Positions 14,201 through 28,200 of a DNA stretch of 64,000 nt are shown here, in pieces. Made by a program: the position numbers and the translations under genes. Source of the DNA: Sipunculus nudus (lineage: Eukaryota > Annelida > Sipuncula > Golfingiida > Sipunculidae). The number at the start of each line of letters is the position of its first letter. The first letter of the stretch is position 1. The stretch is taken from positions 22,144,979 to 22,208,978 of the forward strand of contig CM049321.1 in NCBI GenBank assembly GCA_026874595.1. Reading direction: 5' to 3'. The notes beneath the pieces were generated by a model. It saw only the letters and a program-made list of their open reading frames with translations. It was not told where the DNA came from and did no database searches.

Positions 14201-17200
14201 TATTTTACATATCAATCCATGTATCTTAAACATATTTATTCAAAATAAATATACAATTGAGAAAAAAATATTTTTTTCTTACATCAAATCATTTTTAATA
14301 CGTATTTAATATGTATATATATTTCTCAATTATCATACATAAGCTACTGTATATTATTTTAAGAGTTTCACAAATCTATGTATCATAAATATTTTCATTC
14401 AAAAATATAAAAACATTTTTAAAAAATTTAAACATTTTATCTTACATCAAATTATTTGTAATATTTATATTTCTACATTTTGATACATAAGCTGCTTTAT
14501 ACTTACTAATGTTTTGAATACTAAGTTGAGAGTTTAAGGTCAATGTGTATTTGACATTTGTATATGACACAAATGTTTTGCTGAATAAGGCATGTATAAA
14601 ATTTACTATAATGATATTTGTCATGTTTTAATAAATATTGACTGAATGAATTAAGAAATTTTAAAATATCAAATTAGAACCTATAGCTAGCTTCTAGCCA
14701 AAGTGTTACAAACTCTCCTTACAGCATTTGATGAAGATGCCTAGGCAATCAGATGGAAGAATATTTGATAGACATTTTATGGCTCAGAAGACTTTCAGTT
14801 AGCTGAAAAAATCACAATTTTTCTTAACTGATTTAATTAACACTTGGTATCACATACCTTGAACTGAGAGTTTAGCTGTTGTCCTTTTGATCCCTGCAGA
14901 ATTTTTGGCTTCACAAATAATCTCTCCAGAATCTGATAGTTTTACCCTTGGAAATCTTAACTTTGCAGTTTTTCCATCAAATGTGATAATCCTCTCATCA
15001 GTCAACAAAATTTCTTCATTCCCATGGTACCAACACAAAGTAAAATCACTGGTCCCTCTGACTGAACATTCAAATACTGCCTGGTCCCCAACTTGGACTG
15101 CCAGGTCATTCAGTGGAGTGATGAACTCTGGTGCACATACAATTTCAGAATCTAAAATACAACAAAAAGCTGTGGTAAGGACCATTCTAAAAAAATCCTC
15201 AAATCATAACTTTTTTAAGGAACTTATATTTAAATATATTTATTTAATATTATATTTAAATAAAAAATTTGATCTTTTTATCCTTGAAAAGCCCCCCCCC
15301 CTTTTGATAAAGGTGAAATCAAGGAAATAATTTTTTTCTTCTGTATTACACATACTATTGAGCACTTAATTTCTCATGTCCTTATAAGTATTATTATTTG
15401 TTTATATTTATATAATATATTCAACTGAATAAGCATATATGATTATTAGTAGATTTTCTGATTTTCTGAAATATTATCAATAATTCACAAAATTTTCTAG
15501 AATTTTATGGGGTACACATACAGTTGTACATCACATAAATCACATGACTGGAGGCAACTTGTATTCAAACATTAAACAATATAAACAGATGCAGATCCAG
15601 AGTGGGGCTCTAGGGGCCGGGTCCAGACCCTCCCTAAGTTTTCAGCATCCGCAACCTATATTTTAGGGTTTCAGACCAAATTTTGCACCCTGACCCCCCC
15701 CACCTTTTCTAGGCCAGGGACCATTTTCAGGTTTTATTATTATACAGTCCTCCATGATTGAACTGTGGTTAAAAAATTAAAAAACATTATAGTTTTCATG
15801 TCAAATGTCTATTAGTATTTATCAGTATTTACAATAAATATAGTTACCATTTTCTTTCATTGAAGATCCTTACCTGATGTATCCTTATTGGATTCTTTGT
15901 CTTCACCCTTGTCCCTGACCTTTTCTTTGACCTTGACCTCATTTACATTTATTTCTGAGTTGAACGTGGGATATTTTCTCCTGCTTCTTTTGGGTTTTTC
16001 TATGATAAATATGGCAAATATACTTCAAATTCTCAAAAATTATATCAACTGTATTCACTCTTATTATATGAACTATCCGATGGGTTGAACATAACAATTA
16101 TCACTGATAAGAATATAATCATCAAATTAGAATGAAATGTAGTGATCTAAATTATCACATGTACACAAGACATATTAGCGACACCAAAAAATGTCAATGT
16201 GGCCACCCATCAGAAGATCCCAACCACTACCTACTGCAAATTGCCACCTCTATAACTCCACTAGGAAAACATACTTACCTAGTGATACCCCACTTAAAGT
16301 TCTACTTTTTGGCGACCCAAACATAGATGACAAATCAAACAAGGAAATATTTGAATCAGTAGCAAACTTTATTGAAAACTCAAACAGATTCTAACATTAA
16401 ACTAGACATTTCTTGGCACCGCAGGTGCCAGAGTATCCCCAGACATAGTAGCCCCGCCCCCCCCCTTTAAGAATAGGCCCCCGTTTTTAGCAGCATATAC
16501 TGTGTAACTGACACTTGGCATATTTATTGTTTCTTCCATCTATCAATCCATAATCTTGTTGAAGATGTTGATCCTGTGACCTTGATCTTTTTAAAGATGT
16601 GTCCTGTGACCTTGACTTTTGACCTCATGACCCCAAAATCAATTCGGGTCTTGCTTTTCCAATGGGACATATACAAGTCAAGTTTGAAATCTATACATCA
16701 ATAAAGCAGGAATTATCATCCAGAAACTAATTTTTGGACAGATGGCTCCTGTGACCTTCACCTTTGACCTTGTGACCTCAAAACTGATAGGGTTCTTCCT
16801 CTCTTGGCAGGTGAACTATATGTGCAAGATGAAAGACCTGAGATGAAATGTTTGGCTGAAAATGCATCCACATCTTTTTAAAGATGTGACCTTGACCTTT
16901 GACCTCATGACCCCAAAATCAATTTGGGTCTTGCTTTTCCAATGGGACATATATAAGTCAAGTTTGAAATCCATACATCAATAAAAGCAGGAATTATCAT
17001 CCAGAAACTAATTTTTAGACATATGGCTCCTGTGACCTTCACCTTTGACCTTGTGACCTCAAAATTGATAGGGGTCTTCCACTCTTGGCAGGTGAACTAT
17101 ATGTGCAAGATGAAAGATCTGAGATGAATTGTTTGGCTGAAAATGCATCCACAATCTTTTTATAGAGGTTTCCTGTGACCTTGACCTTTGACCTCATGAC

Positions 17201-19232
17201 CCCAAATTCAATTCCGGTCTTGCTTTTCCAATGGGTCAAGTACAAGTCAAGTTTGAAATCCAAACATCAATAAAAGAAGGAATTATCATCCAGAAACTAA
17301 TTTTTGGACAGATGGCTCCTGTGACCTTCACCTTTGACCTTGTGACCTAAAAACTGATAGGGTTCTTCCTCTCTTGGCAGGTGAACTATATGTGCAAGAT
17401 GAAAGACCTGAGATGAAATGTTTGGCTGAAAATGCATCCACATCTTTTTAAAGATGTGACCTTGACCTTTGACCTCATGACCCCAAAATCAATTTGGGTC
17501 TTGCTTTTCCAATGGGACATATATAAGTCAAGTTTGAAATCCATACATCAATAAAAGCAGGAATTATCATCCAGAAACTAATTTTTGGACATATGGCTCC
17601 TGTGACCTTCACCTTTGACCTTGTGACCTCAAAATTGATAGGGGTCTTCCACTCTTGGCAGGTGAACTATATGTGCAAGATGAAAGATCTGAGATGAATT
17701 GTTTGGCTGAAAATGCATCCACAATCTTTTTATAGAGGTTTCCTGTGACCTTGACCTTTGACCTTATGACCCCAAATTCAATTCCGGTCTTGCTTTTCCA
17801 ATGGGACATATATAAGTCAAGTTTGAAATCCATACATCAATAAAAGCAGGAATTATCATCCAGAAACTAATTTTTGGACAGATGGCTCCTGTGACCTTCA
17901 CCTTTGACCTTGTGACCTCAAAATTGATAGGGTTCTTCCTCTCTTGGCAGGTGAACTATATGTGCAAGATGAAAGATCTGAGATGAAATGTTTGGCTGAA
18001 AATGCATCCACATCTTTTTAAAGATGTGTCCTGTGACCTTGACCTTTGACCTCATGACCCCAAAATCAATTTGGGTCTTGCTTTTCCAATGGGACATATA
18101 TAAGTCAAGTTTGAAATCCATACATCAATAAAAGCAGGAATTATCATCCAGAAACTAATTTTTGGACATATGGCTCCTGTGACCTTCACCTTTGACCTTG
18201 TGACCTCAAAATTGATAGGGGTCTTCCACTCTTGGCAGGTGAACTATATGTGCAAGATGAAAGATCTGAGATGAATTGTTTGGCTGAAAATGCATCCACA
18301 ATCTTTTTATAGAGGTTTCCTGTGACCTTGACCTTTGACCTCATGACCCCAAAATCAATTTGAGTCTTGCTTTTTCAATGGGACATATATAAGTCAATTT
18401 TGAAATCATTACATCAATAAAAGCAGGAATTATCATCCAGAAACTAATTTTTGGACAGATAGCTCCTGTGGCCTTGACCTTTGACCTTGTGACCCCAAAA
18501 TTTATATGGATCATCCATTATTGGCAAGTGAGCTATATATTCAAGATGGAAGACCTGGGATGAAAGTTTGGCTTAAAATGCATCCAAAGTATCTTTTAAA
18601 ATGCCAGACCAGTGACCTTGACCTTTGACCTCATGACCCTAGAACCTATAGGGTTCTTACTTTAGTGGTGGGCCATACATAAGTCATGTTTGAAATCCAT
18701 ATATGGCTATCAACACTGGAGATATCATAAGAGGTGTGTGATTTTCACCATATATGGCAATATTCAAGGTCAAGGCCACTATCATAGGAAAGGTCATGAC
18801 CCCAATTTAAATAAGCATCATCCCATAACCCATACCTATGTATATGCATAATATAAAAGAAATCTGTCCATTAGTTTTTGACTTATAATGCTCACAGTGC
18901 TGTAAGGTGGCAATTTAGGGGGTATTAAACGGCACGAAAACAAGTAAAGAATAATAGGTGGCGCCACCAGTTTCTGGAACATGACAACCCTATCCATGAT
19001 CTTCCATCAACTTGGTTTTTGGATAAATCCATGCAAGATTTCTTGAGATATTAAAGAATTTGTGTGATTTTCCCCAAAATTGGACCTATTCAAGGTCAAG
19101 GACACTCTCCTAGAAAAGGTCATGACCTCATTTTAAATAGGCGTCGTCCTCTTACCCATATCTATACATATACCAAGTTTGGTAAAGTTCCGTGAAATAT
19201 TTTTTGGGTTATCGCGCCAACAAGATTCATAT

Positions 19233-19278
<46 letters not shown>

Positions 19279-22200
19279 GACCGGTATGAAAACATAGTAT
19301 CCCCCGACTTTGTCTGGGGATACAATAATTTGATGTTTTTGACAAAATCATCCCACACCCACCAAAACTCTCTCTCTCCTCTCAACTGGCACCTTACACT
19401 TTCCAAATCAAAACTAAAAACATACTGCATTATGCTATCCACATCTTCCATGATACTTCAGTCATCCATATGTTAACATCACATCCCTCCTGCCATGCAT
19501 CAGAAAATTATCACTTTAGAATTCAGGAGCGAGCTTCATAAGCTTTAAGTAGCTTGCGTTCAATCTATTGATACATGTTTATATTTATATATGTGTTAGG
19601 CAGAATACCACATGACTGTACTTACTATGTATTGTGTCAATAAATCATTCAAACAAACAATAATTATCAAACATCCTCTCAAATAAGGCATACTGAGACG
19701 GAATGTCAGAAAAAAATCCAAATAAGGCCCATCCATAAAAAAGTTATTTAACCCAAATATAAAATACCTGTATATAGAAATAAACTCATCAACCAGTACA
19801 AACCTCCCCTTTGTAAGAGAGGCTTGAAAACTGAGTTAATTCAGTCTGAAACAAGTGAATTAATTTACTTTTAAGTATCTTTCATAGAAGTAAATATAGA
19901 AAAGTAAGAAAACACATAGGTAGCTAGGATGTGCAAAGATATGTTAACATGCAGTGCAGTACCATAAATTATCAAGTAAATTTTAAATAATATTACCATA
20001 AACATCCAGGTCTGCTGTCCAGTCTGTAGATCCAAGTGAATTCTCTATCACACACGTATAAGTTCCCTTATCTTGGATTGTCACATCCACTACTTCCAGA
20101 TAGTGAGCTCGACTGTCAGAGTATATCTGTAAATAGCATATACATGGTGACCTAAATTCATTCAGAGCGCCCATACTGCCAACAACACTTTTTTTTCATT
20201 TTCAAGAAGCTAGAGATTCTTTTTTTTTTTCAGAAGACCAAATCCCCCCAAAAGCTGTAAGAAATGTGAAAAAGATGTACTTTGGAAGAATATTGCATCT
20301 TAAAACTGACAAAATTACTTAATATAGAATTTAAATAGTCAAGAAATGTAATAAACCAAAAATATGCCTAAACATAATTAGGGTTAGAAAAAATTGCAAA
20401 AGAAGATATATATATATATATATTTACCATTATTACTTCTAAGATGTAATGTTTTTTCCCTTTGTATGTTACCCTAACATTCCAACAAATTGAACCAAAA
20501 TCCATTAATTCCTTTTCAACTTACTGTTGAAATTGCATGCTACATGACAAGCAAACCGAATAACCAACTAATGATAATGAAAGCATAATAAACTCTGGCA
20601 GATATATAAACATTAGGTAAATATTTAAGGGGTCTAATCACTTATAAACCACTGATATTTAATTAACACTGAAAATAGTGTCTTTGCCTTGAGATATATA
20701 TATCAGAGGACATGAAGGTCTATGTATGGACTAATTTGGACTAGTCCTTGTTTGGGATCTGTCACGAATGTGCAAAATATTGGACCTCCAGTGAAAAAAA
20801 TATTATTAACATTAGTTACTTGAACTAGAAAACTGACAGGTCAGTAAGGGCCCCGCGAAAGATGCAGTCATTATAAATTGAAGTACTGTGAATTTGGTGT
20901 ACTTTGGTAGCATGGGCTGAAAGTGTGATATTTGAAAATTAAAGAACCTGTAAAGAACAGCTGACATGTATAAACTGGAAGAAAAGATATGGTAAAGTGA
21001 AAATGTTCAAAGCTATCAAAATAATGATATAAAAGAACTGCATGCATTTTTAGTTTCTGTATTTCTGTATTACCTGTGCCAATTATCCTTGGTTGAAGTC
21101 TTGGCTGGGCTGTGTAAAATATTTTTCCAGTATTTGTATGTTGAATTGGCCTTATTATATGTGAGGCTCGAGTCTTTACATGAACCTTGTAGTATTAATT
21201 TAGAGAGAGTCAGCTGTTGGTTAGTAGTGATAAAATGATCATTCTCTTGAACTGACATTCAGCTGTTCTTGGGCTTGGGTCTACAGATGCGCAGTGATGT
21301 GTAGAATGGCTACATATGAATATCAATGTAAATTTGTTGATGGTCGCTATAATAGGTCCAAATTCCTTGAGATGTTGGAAGTGGAGATAGATTTGTCCAA
21401 ACATGGTCTAAATGAGAGCCACTGTGGTGCGTTGGGCCAGTGTATCCTTTTCTGGGGAATCTACAAATTGTCTGTACAAAATATGCTGTGAAAATGTAAT
21501 GCTGCTGTACACGAGTGACTCGAAAAAGATTCATCCATTTCTGGCCTGCTGAAGGAGACAATAGAAACTGAACACCAAACTGTGTATTACTTTTTTTTTC
21601 CTTCTGACCCAAATATCAATAAGCTTCTCCCTTAGGCCATGGGTGATACATCTTATGTTTGAATCCCATCCATCATATGTTAGGGGAGTTATTATGCAGA
21701 AACAAATTTGATCGTTCATCAAATTCTTTGCGGGTTATTGCATTAACATCATTTGAGAATTATCGCCTCTGTCAAGGTCATCCATCTTTGAATTTGACCT
21801 AGCCCTTCATAACAAACATTACTGGTGCAAGTTCAGTGAGTGTTAGTCAAATTGTTTGCGAGCTATTTGGTTAACATCATTTTAGCATTATCACCTTAGT
21901 GACCTTGAAAATCAATCAAGGTCACCCATCTTCAAACATGATGTAGTTCATCAAAAGGTCCATCACTGCCGTGAGTCTGGGGACCTTATATAAAATACTT
22001 TTTACGAGTTATTGTGTTAACAATGTGTGTCCTTTTGCATGCATATTTGCTAAGAGAGTGCAACCTTACTAGATGTTCAGTTATGGTTTTTATAGCATAA
22101 CTTACAGAAAAATGGATGACTATGACCATATATAGCATGCCTCATTGCTGTTGACATGAGGACCTGTCATACTGTTAAGGTGGAATAAACAATTATGGTT

Positions 22201-25200
22201 ACAATTATGATTTCTACCCTGCTGAAAGAGGGACCTAAAATTTAACATCTAACTGAGTATAACTTTTTTTACCTTTCTCCAGACCCCAAAATCGATAGGG
22301 ATCTTCCATAACTGATGGTTAATACATATTTAAGGTTTGAACTCAATCTGTCCATCCTAACTGGAGTTATCATCTGGAAAAGAATTTGTGGACGGACGAA
22401 CGGCAAGACGGACAGACGGACAGACAGACGGCACAACAGACAGACAGACGGACAGGTTGATTACTATAGGGCACCCGCTTTTCAAGCGGGGCCCTAATTA
22501 TGATTTTCAGGGGCCAATAAGCAATACAATAATGATAAATTGATTTATTTGATATATAAAACCTAACAAAAAAGTTGTTGTTATGGACTAGCTTCATTAC
22601 TTCATGTTTGTCAGTCTATGTTAAACTCCATAGCTCAGCAGCAGGTTGGTGAATCATGGTGAATCTTGAAATTGTTTATCTGAACAACTGTTCATCTGAA
22701 CAAAAACCCTATCCATCGAGCGTTTTAGATAAACAAAGTTCTACTGAGCCAATAAACCATATGGCCTTCTGTGAGCGATTTCCCTCAATCTGACTGTTAT
22801 TTCCATGTCAGCAGATATGTGAGTGGTGTGCGTGTCATAAATCGTACTTAAAATTTAAAATTTCAAAAATTAAAGCATGAAAATAAAATTTTACAAAATA
22901 AAAATACATCCTGTTGTTGAATCTTAGATGTGTTATTATGCCAAACCTCAACTTACCTCAACCAACATGACCAAAATAGGATGCAAACAGTGCCTGAGAA
23001 AGCAAACTCTTTATCATTTTGCCTAATATTAATAATCTCTTGTATCTGTTGGGTTTTTATGCATAAACCACTGTTTCAATATTGATTCATATAACACTCC
23101 ATGTGATAAATGTCAAATGCTAGTATAGCATTGTCAAATCCCACAAAAACTTCACAACTAGTGAACATTATTTACATTCACACACCTGTTGCTGGCGAGC
23201 TGAATTATTCTGCATAAACATGTGCCTCATAATTTTTCCAAAAAATCAGTATCAAAGTCATGGAATTATGTTTCTGTTCACTTTATAAAGTGTGTTTGTT
23301 GCCAGCCTTATTTGTTTCAAATTAGAAAATACTAGTTGTTTTTTTATAATTTTTCAATTGGGCACAAAATCATAGCTTTTCCTGATACTTACAAAGAAAA
23401 ACCCATCTGAAACTTGGTAGAAACAATTTGGGTATCAATTTCAGGGGAAGGTATAAAGTTCTTCAAAGTTATGGGGCTCACCTAATCCAATATTTTTTTA
23501 CATATCTTTTTTACAAAGTCTGCCAAGAGCATTGTGACAGTGTTAAACCATAGGATATCTTTAAACAAATAACTTCTCAGTTCATAAATACACTCTATAA
23601 CCATATTTTGTGTCCTGATCCCTATCTGATGGCTAAATCCTAAATCATTAATCCAATTTCAAACCTTCTGACTACACAATGTAAACATTTAAGAAATGTT
23701 TACCTGATGAAATATATATTTCTTTATAATATTTCTAATACATGTATCTGTCAATGAATTTATAACATACAATAATTCAGGTTAATGAAGGATTGATACT
23801 TTAATGAAGACCTAATCTTTAAACAATATTCATGAGAATTGTGCTACAATGAATGTAACAGTTGCTATGTTTCAAAATTTAATAGAAAAAAAAATTAATT
23901 TCAAAACAGTTTTTTTCTCTTATACCTATCAATAGATTTTGAACATAAACACAATTTAGGTTAAGAAGGAAATGATACTTCATGAAACAATTATTCTAAA
24001 AACAATATTCTTGAGAGTTGTGCTTAAAAAAATTACTAAAAGGGACAAAATAATTAGCCTTATAAGGCTGTTATATATGTAAAAGGTTTAGTTTATGTAC
24101 AAATGTATTAACAGACAATTTGATACTATTATTCTTTTCATGTCTCAGTGTATGTATTAAAAAAATATACCTGCTGCTATATTTCAAAATTTATAATAAA
24201 GAATTAGAATCTATATTACGTCATGGTACCTAAAATTTCAAAACAATATTCATGCTAAAATGAATAAAACTGCTGCTATACTTAAAAATTTAAAAGAAAG
24301 AATTGAAAAAATATATCACTTTCAGTTAAAAATAGGCATAATTAAACATACTTAATTTTACCTTGAAAAGTAAAATGACAGTATGACATCCTCAGTGTCA
24401 AATTCAGCAGCTAGATGAGGCAGAGTAGGTTTACCAAAACAACACGCAAGCAGAACCAAATATTGACATGGATGACTCAAGTTTAAAATATTGGTAAAAT
24501 AGAAAAGTACGTCATCAATAAACATAAAGTATCTATACATGAACATTACAGATAGATATGCCTACCTTACAAGTATATATATCCACTATACTCACAGAGC
24601 CCTGTGTTGTACAACTTCCCTTAAATGTACTAGGTTTGGTTACTTTCCTCTATGAATGTTTGCTTGCTGGGCGCACTCACACCTATAACAGCTACTGTGG
24701 TTGGGCCTTTGAGAACACAGCATGGCTTTGTTGTGAATATACAATAGCCCTGAGGGAGGTACTTTATTATTGATGCATTCTGTGATGAAACTAGCTCATG
24801 AATAAACATTTATGCCCATAGGTAGTGAATCATGGTCCAGGAATGCTATTTTAAGGGTTCTGTGACCCTTGATTGACATTAATTGTGAACAATTATGGCA
24901 ACTGCACTTTTCTTGTGGTCAGTTGTCATGTGAGTGACTGTCTTATCAAAACTTACTGTGGGCATATTGGGGGGTGGGCAGTCAAGGAGTGGGCAAGTGT
25001 CAAACCATCATTTTGACAATTGCATGACTGGTTGGGCACTTATTGTGTTGGCAACTGATCTGTGGGTATTCCCTGTGTTGCAAACTGATTTGTGGGCAAC
25101 CCCTATTGGCAACTGATTTGTTAGCAAACCATCCTGTGGGCAAATTAATTCTTGTGCATCTGCAATCATCATTTTGGCAATTGTGTCATGGGCAGTTAAT

Positions 25201-28200
25201 ATGTGGGAAACTGTCTTAATTGTAGGCAATCATCCTGTGGGAAACTGTCTTATGGGCTATCATCCTATTGGCATTTGTTTTGTGGGCAATCGTCCTCTGG
25301 GCAATTGTCTCTTGGGCAAAGATTCTGTGGGCAACTGTCTTGTGAGCAATCATCATTTTGGTGACTGTCGATCCTGTGGGCAGTCAACATGCCGGCAACT
25401 GTATTGTGGGCAATCATCCTGTGGGCAACTGTCTTTTTGGACATCATCCTGTGGGTAAATGTCTTGTAAAAAATCATCCTGTGGGCAACTGAGTTGAGGG
25501 CTAGATATCAACATTTGGGCAATGGTCTTTGGGGCAATCATCTTGTGGCAGCTGAATTGTTGGTAATTATATAGAGCTCCTATAATCCTCAAACTCTCGC
25601 TGGAGTACACACGTTTGACACAGTTCATGCACCAACCACAGACTCTTCTTTCTGGGCGTTGAACCAATGTCCTTAACAGCTTATGTCTTCTGGAATCATC
25701 CAGTTCTAGGTAGCAAAATACACCTCCACACAGCAATATTCAGTAGCTCTAGAGTTATGCATATAAATAATGTCCTTGGTCTGTTGATGGAAGCACTCAC
25801 CACAGGTAATTAATTGCCAGATTTACCAGTCTGTTGGTAAATGCGATATTGCTCTGAAGTCCTTTTCAGAGAAATCACTGTGGCCTACCCAAGACACTGA
25901 CTATCTACACTTGTAGGCATCATATCTCAGCTGTCTCAACTGATACATGCAGACCTGCCAGTGGACTGCTGCAGATTTCATAAGGCTATACCTATCACTA
26001 GTACACTGCTCAGGCACTTCCAGAAAATGTCCTCCTCATGACTCCCGCTCATCTTCTGACCAATCACCACTCCCAATTATGCTGGCCCTCAATTACAGAA
26101 TGAATTCTATTAAGGATAAGACTCCAGAGACAAAAATCCTGGGAAAACTTAACTTAGCAGGAGGTATTCCTCCTAAAACAAACAAACAACAAACTTCTAC
26201 AACAAACCCTTGTTACTACCAAGACCACCAAACAGAAACAGCTCTGACAGAATAAAGCTGTACCAAGATTAACATCAATTGACACACTTGTGTTCTCTAT
26301 ATAACCAATAAACTGTTTTGAAGTTAACATCAAATGAGACAAGTGTTATCTTTTTAACTAAAGTCCTCTAAACATGATACTCCACATTAATGAACAAAAA
26401 ATTATCAAAACAATCATCTGGTTATATTCACTACCAGAACTCGCAATACAACAACTAAGTTCCAGTCCGCTGGTGACACTGATGATTGAAAAATAAAAAC
26501 GACCGATGATCAATTATTAATCAATAATTTTATGTACTCTTTCTATATTACCTTAAAATCTGTTGTACAGTAGTACCTAAAACATTGACCCCAGTAAATA
26601 GTCTGACATGTTAATTGGTATTCATAATGAAAAGATCAGTGCCCCCCGTATCTAAAGTCAACCAGCCTCAGACGGTTGTAATAGCTGCCCAAGGTTCCAT
26701 TTTGATGTTGTTTGTTACTCAGGTTCTGTAGATTCTTTGGATGTGCACACATAATGGTTTTTAATCAATTGTGCAAAATGCAATCAAATTAATCAATTTA
26801 GAAAGAAAATGAACAATCATCAATTTAATCAATTAATTGGCAAACCACTGAGATATATACATATATATATACACACACACATGCATACATGTATATAAGC
26901 AGGAACTCTACAGATTACCATATGGCCAAAGACATACCTGACCCTCTGTCTAGGTAAGGTGTTGTATGTAATAATCCAAATAACATTCTATTGATGGTTA
27001 TGGCAGATAAGATCATTAATCCATGTCTCATATTACAATATCCTGAGTTACTGATGTGACAGATAACGCCCTGAACAACTTCCTGCTCTATAATCAGTAC
27101 ACAACACTCACTACACAGGCATCATGTTGTTTGTTTATAGCTGTGTGGTAAGTGTACCCCCTGGGGATAAAACAAATATCAAATTTACACATAGGTGTTA
27201 TAGGGGATAGTATAGTATTAATCTACGTAACAGCACAGTGGAACTTTTTTAAATATGCACAATATGGCAGGACTTGTGTTTCTGTAATGATTCCAATAAT
27301 TCCTCTGATTCTGTGAGGGGTCCAAGAGTTGTCCATAATATGCAGGTTTCCAAGACACATGTATTCATTCAAGTGAGGAATCCTTTTCAGACAGGAGTAA
27401 TTCATTTATTTATTTTTTTTTCTTTATTTTTATTGGAGGTTACTCCTCATTACCTGTACATCTGCAGAATTCTTTTCTGGTTTCGGATTATATATGACAG
27501 ACAGAACACAGCACAAGTACCTTCCTCTAATTTTATACCCTGGTTTTTAAGAGGCTATATGACTACTGCTCTCTGTGTGTTATTGTCCCTATTGCTGAAT
27601 TATACCACCAAGGACCCCCCTAAAGGTGCACTCATTTGTGAGTGAAACACAGCCTTCCAATTTCAGCCTACTGAGCATTCATCCTAGCTGGAGGCAAACA
27701 TTAAAAATCTCATCACCTCATATTTGCATCCTTAGCTTTAAGCCTTGTGATTTATGCCTAGACCAGATTCCTTGATAGAGTAAGACTTGTATAAGAAAGG
27801 TGGTCATATAAGAAAGATGTCCATAACTGAGAAGTTTCTGTATTACAGAGGTGCTCACAGGAGAGGTTTACTGTAAATGAATTATGTACATAATTTTATA
27901 TATAAAACTTCTTAAAGGGACCTATTCAAATATCTGACATCTGTTAACTAAGGATAATTCCTGGAACCTTTTATAAAAGTAGACTAGAAAATATATCAGT
28001 TCCACTACACACAGGCTGTAAGTTCATTTATATCCAGGTGTTTGTAACATGTGGGGGGGCTCATGAAAATAATCCAAATACATGAAACAAGGACATCTGG
28101 TGGCAAGTAAGATGAACCAAGGTTTCTTAAAGGATGATTTGCAACTAGGGACCTCTCAGCTTCTGCACTTCTCAAACCAGATACCCAATAGGTCACCTGG

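Larger units (their letters stand above)
9947..14857. other. Intron 7
   Basis: Contains the GGTGGCGCCACC-repeat element (10430-12600), a hAT-like MITE (12831-13151), a triple CTCTCATTGGTC inverted/direct repeat (13410-13530), and an AT-rich stretch (13900-14650) with diverged internal duplications such as TCATACATAAGCT. No coding exon is seen. Confidence 0.6.

Noticed and set aside
17039-18121. Repeated minus-strand open frames MDFKLDLYMSHWKSKT
   Set aside because: They are translations of the Helitron-like internal minisatellite; the frames end at different points between units and copies.
19133-19476. Poly-Ala / poly-Arg open frames
   Set aside because: Produced by the (GCG)n microsatellite in a transposable element.
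25265-25736. Minus-strand Cys/Pro/Asp-rich open frames (CPQDD repeats) that could suggest a metal-binding protein
   Set aside because: They come from a degenerate GGGCAA minisatellite; frames shift and stop, and no splice sites or start context support coding.
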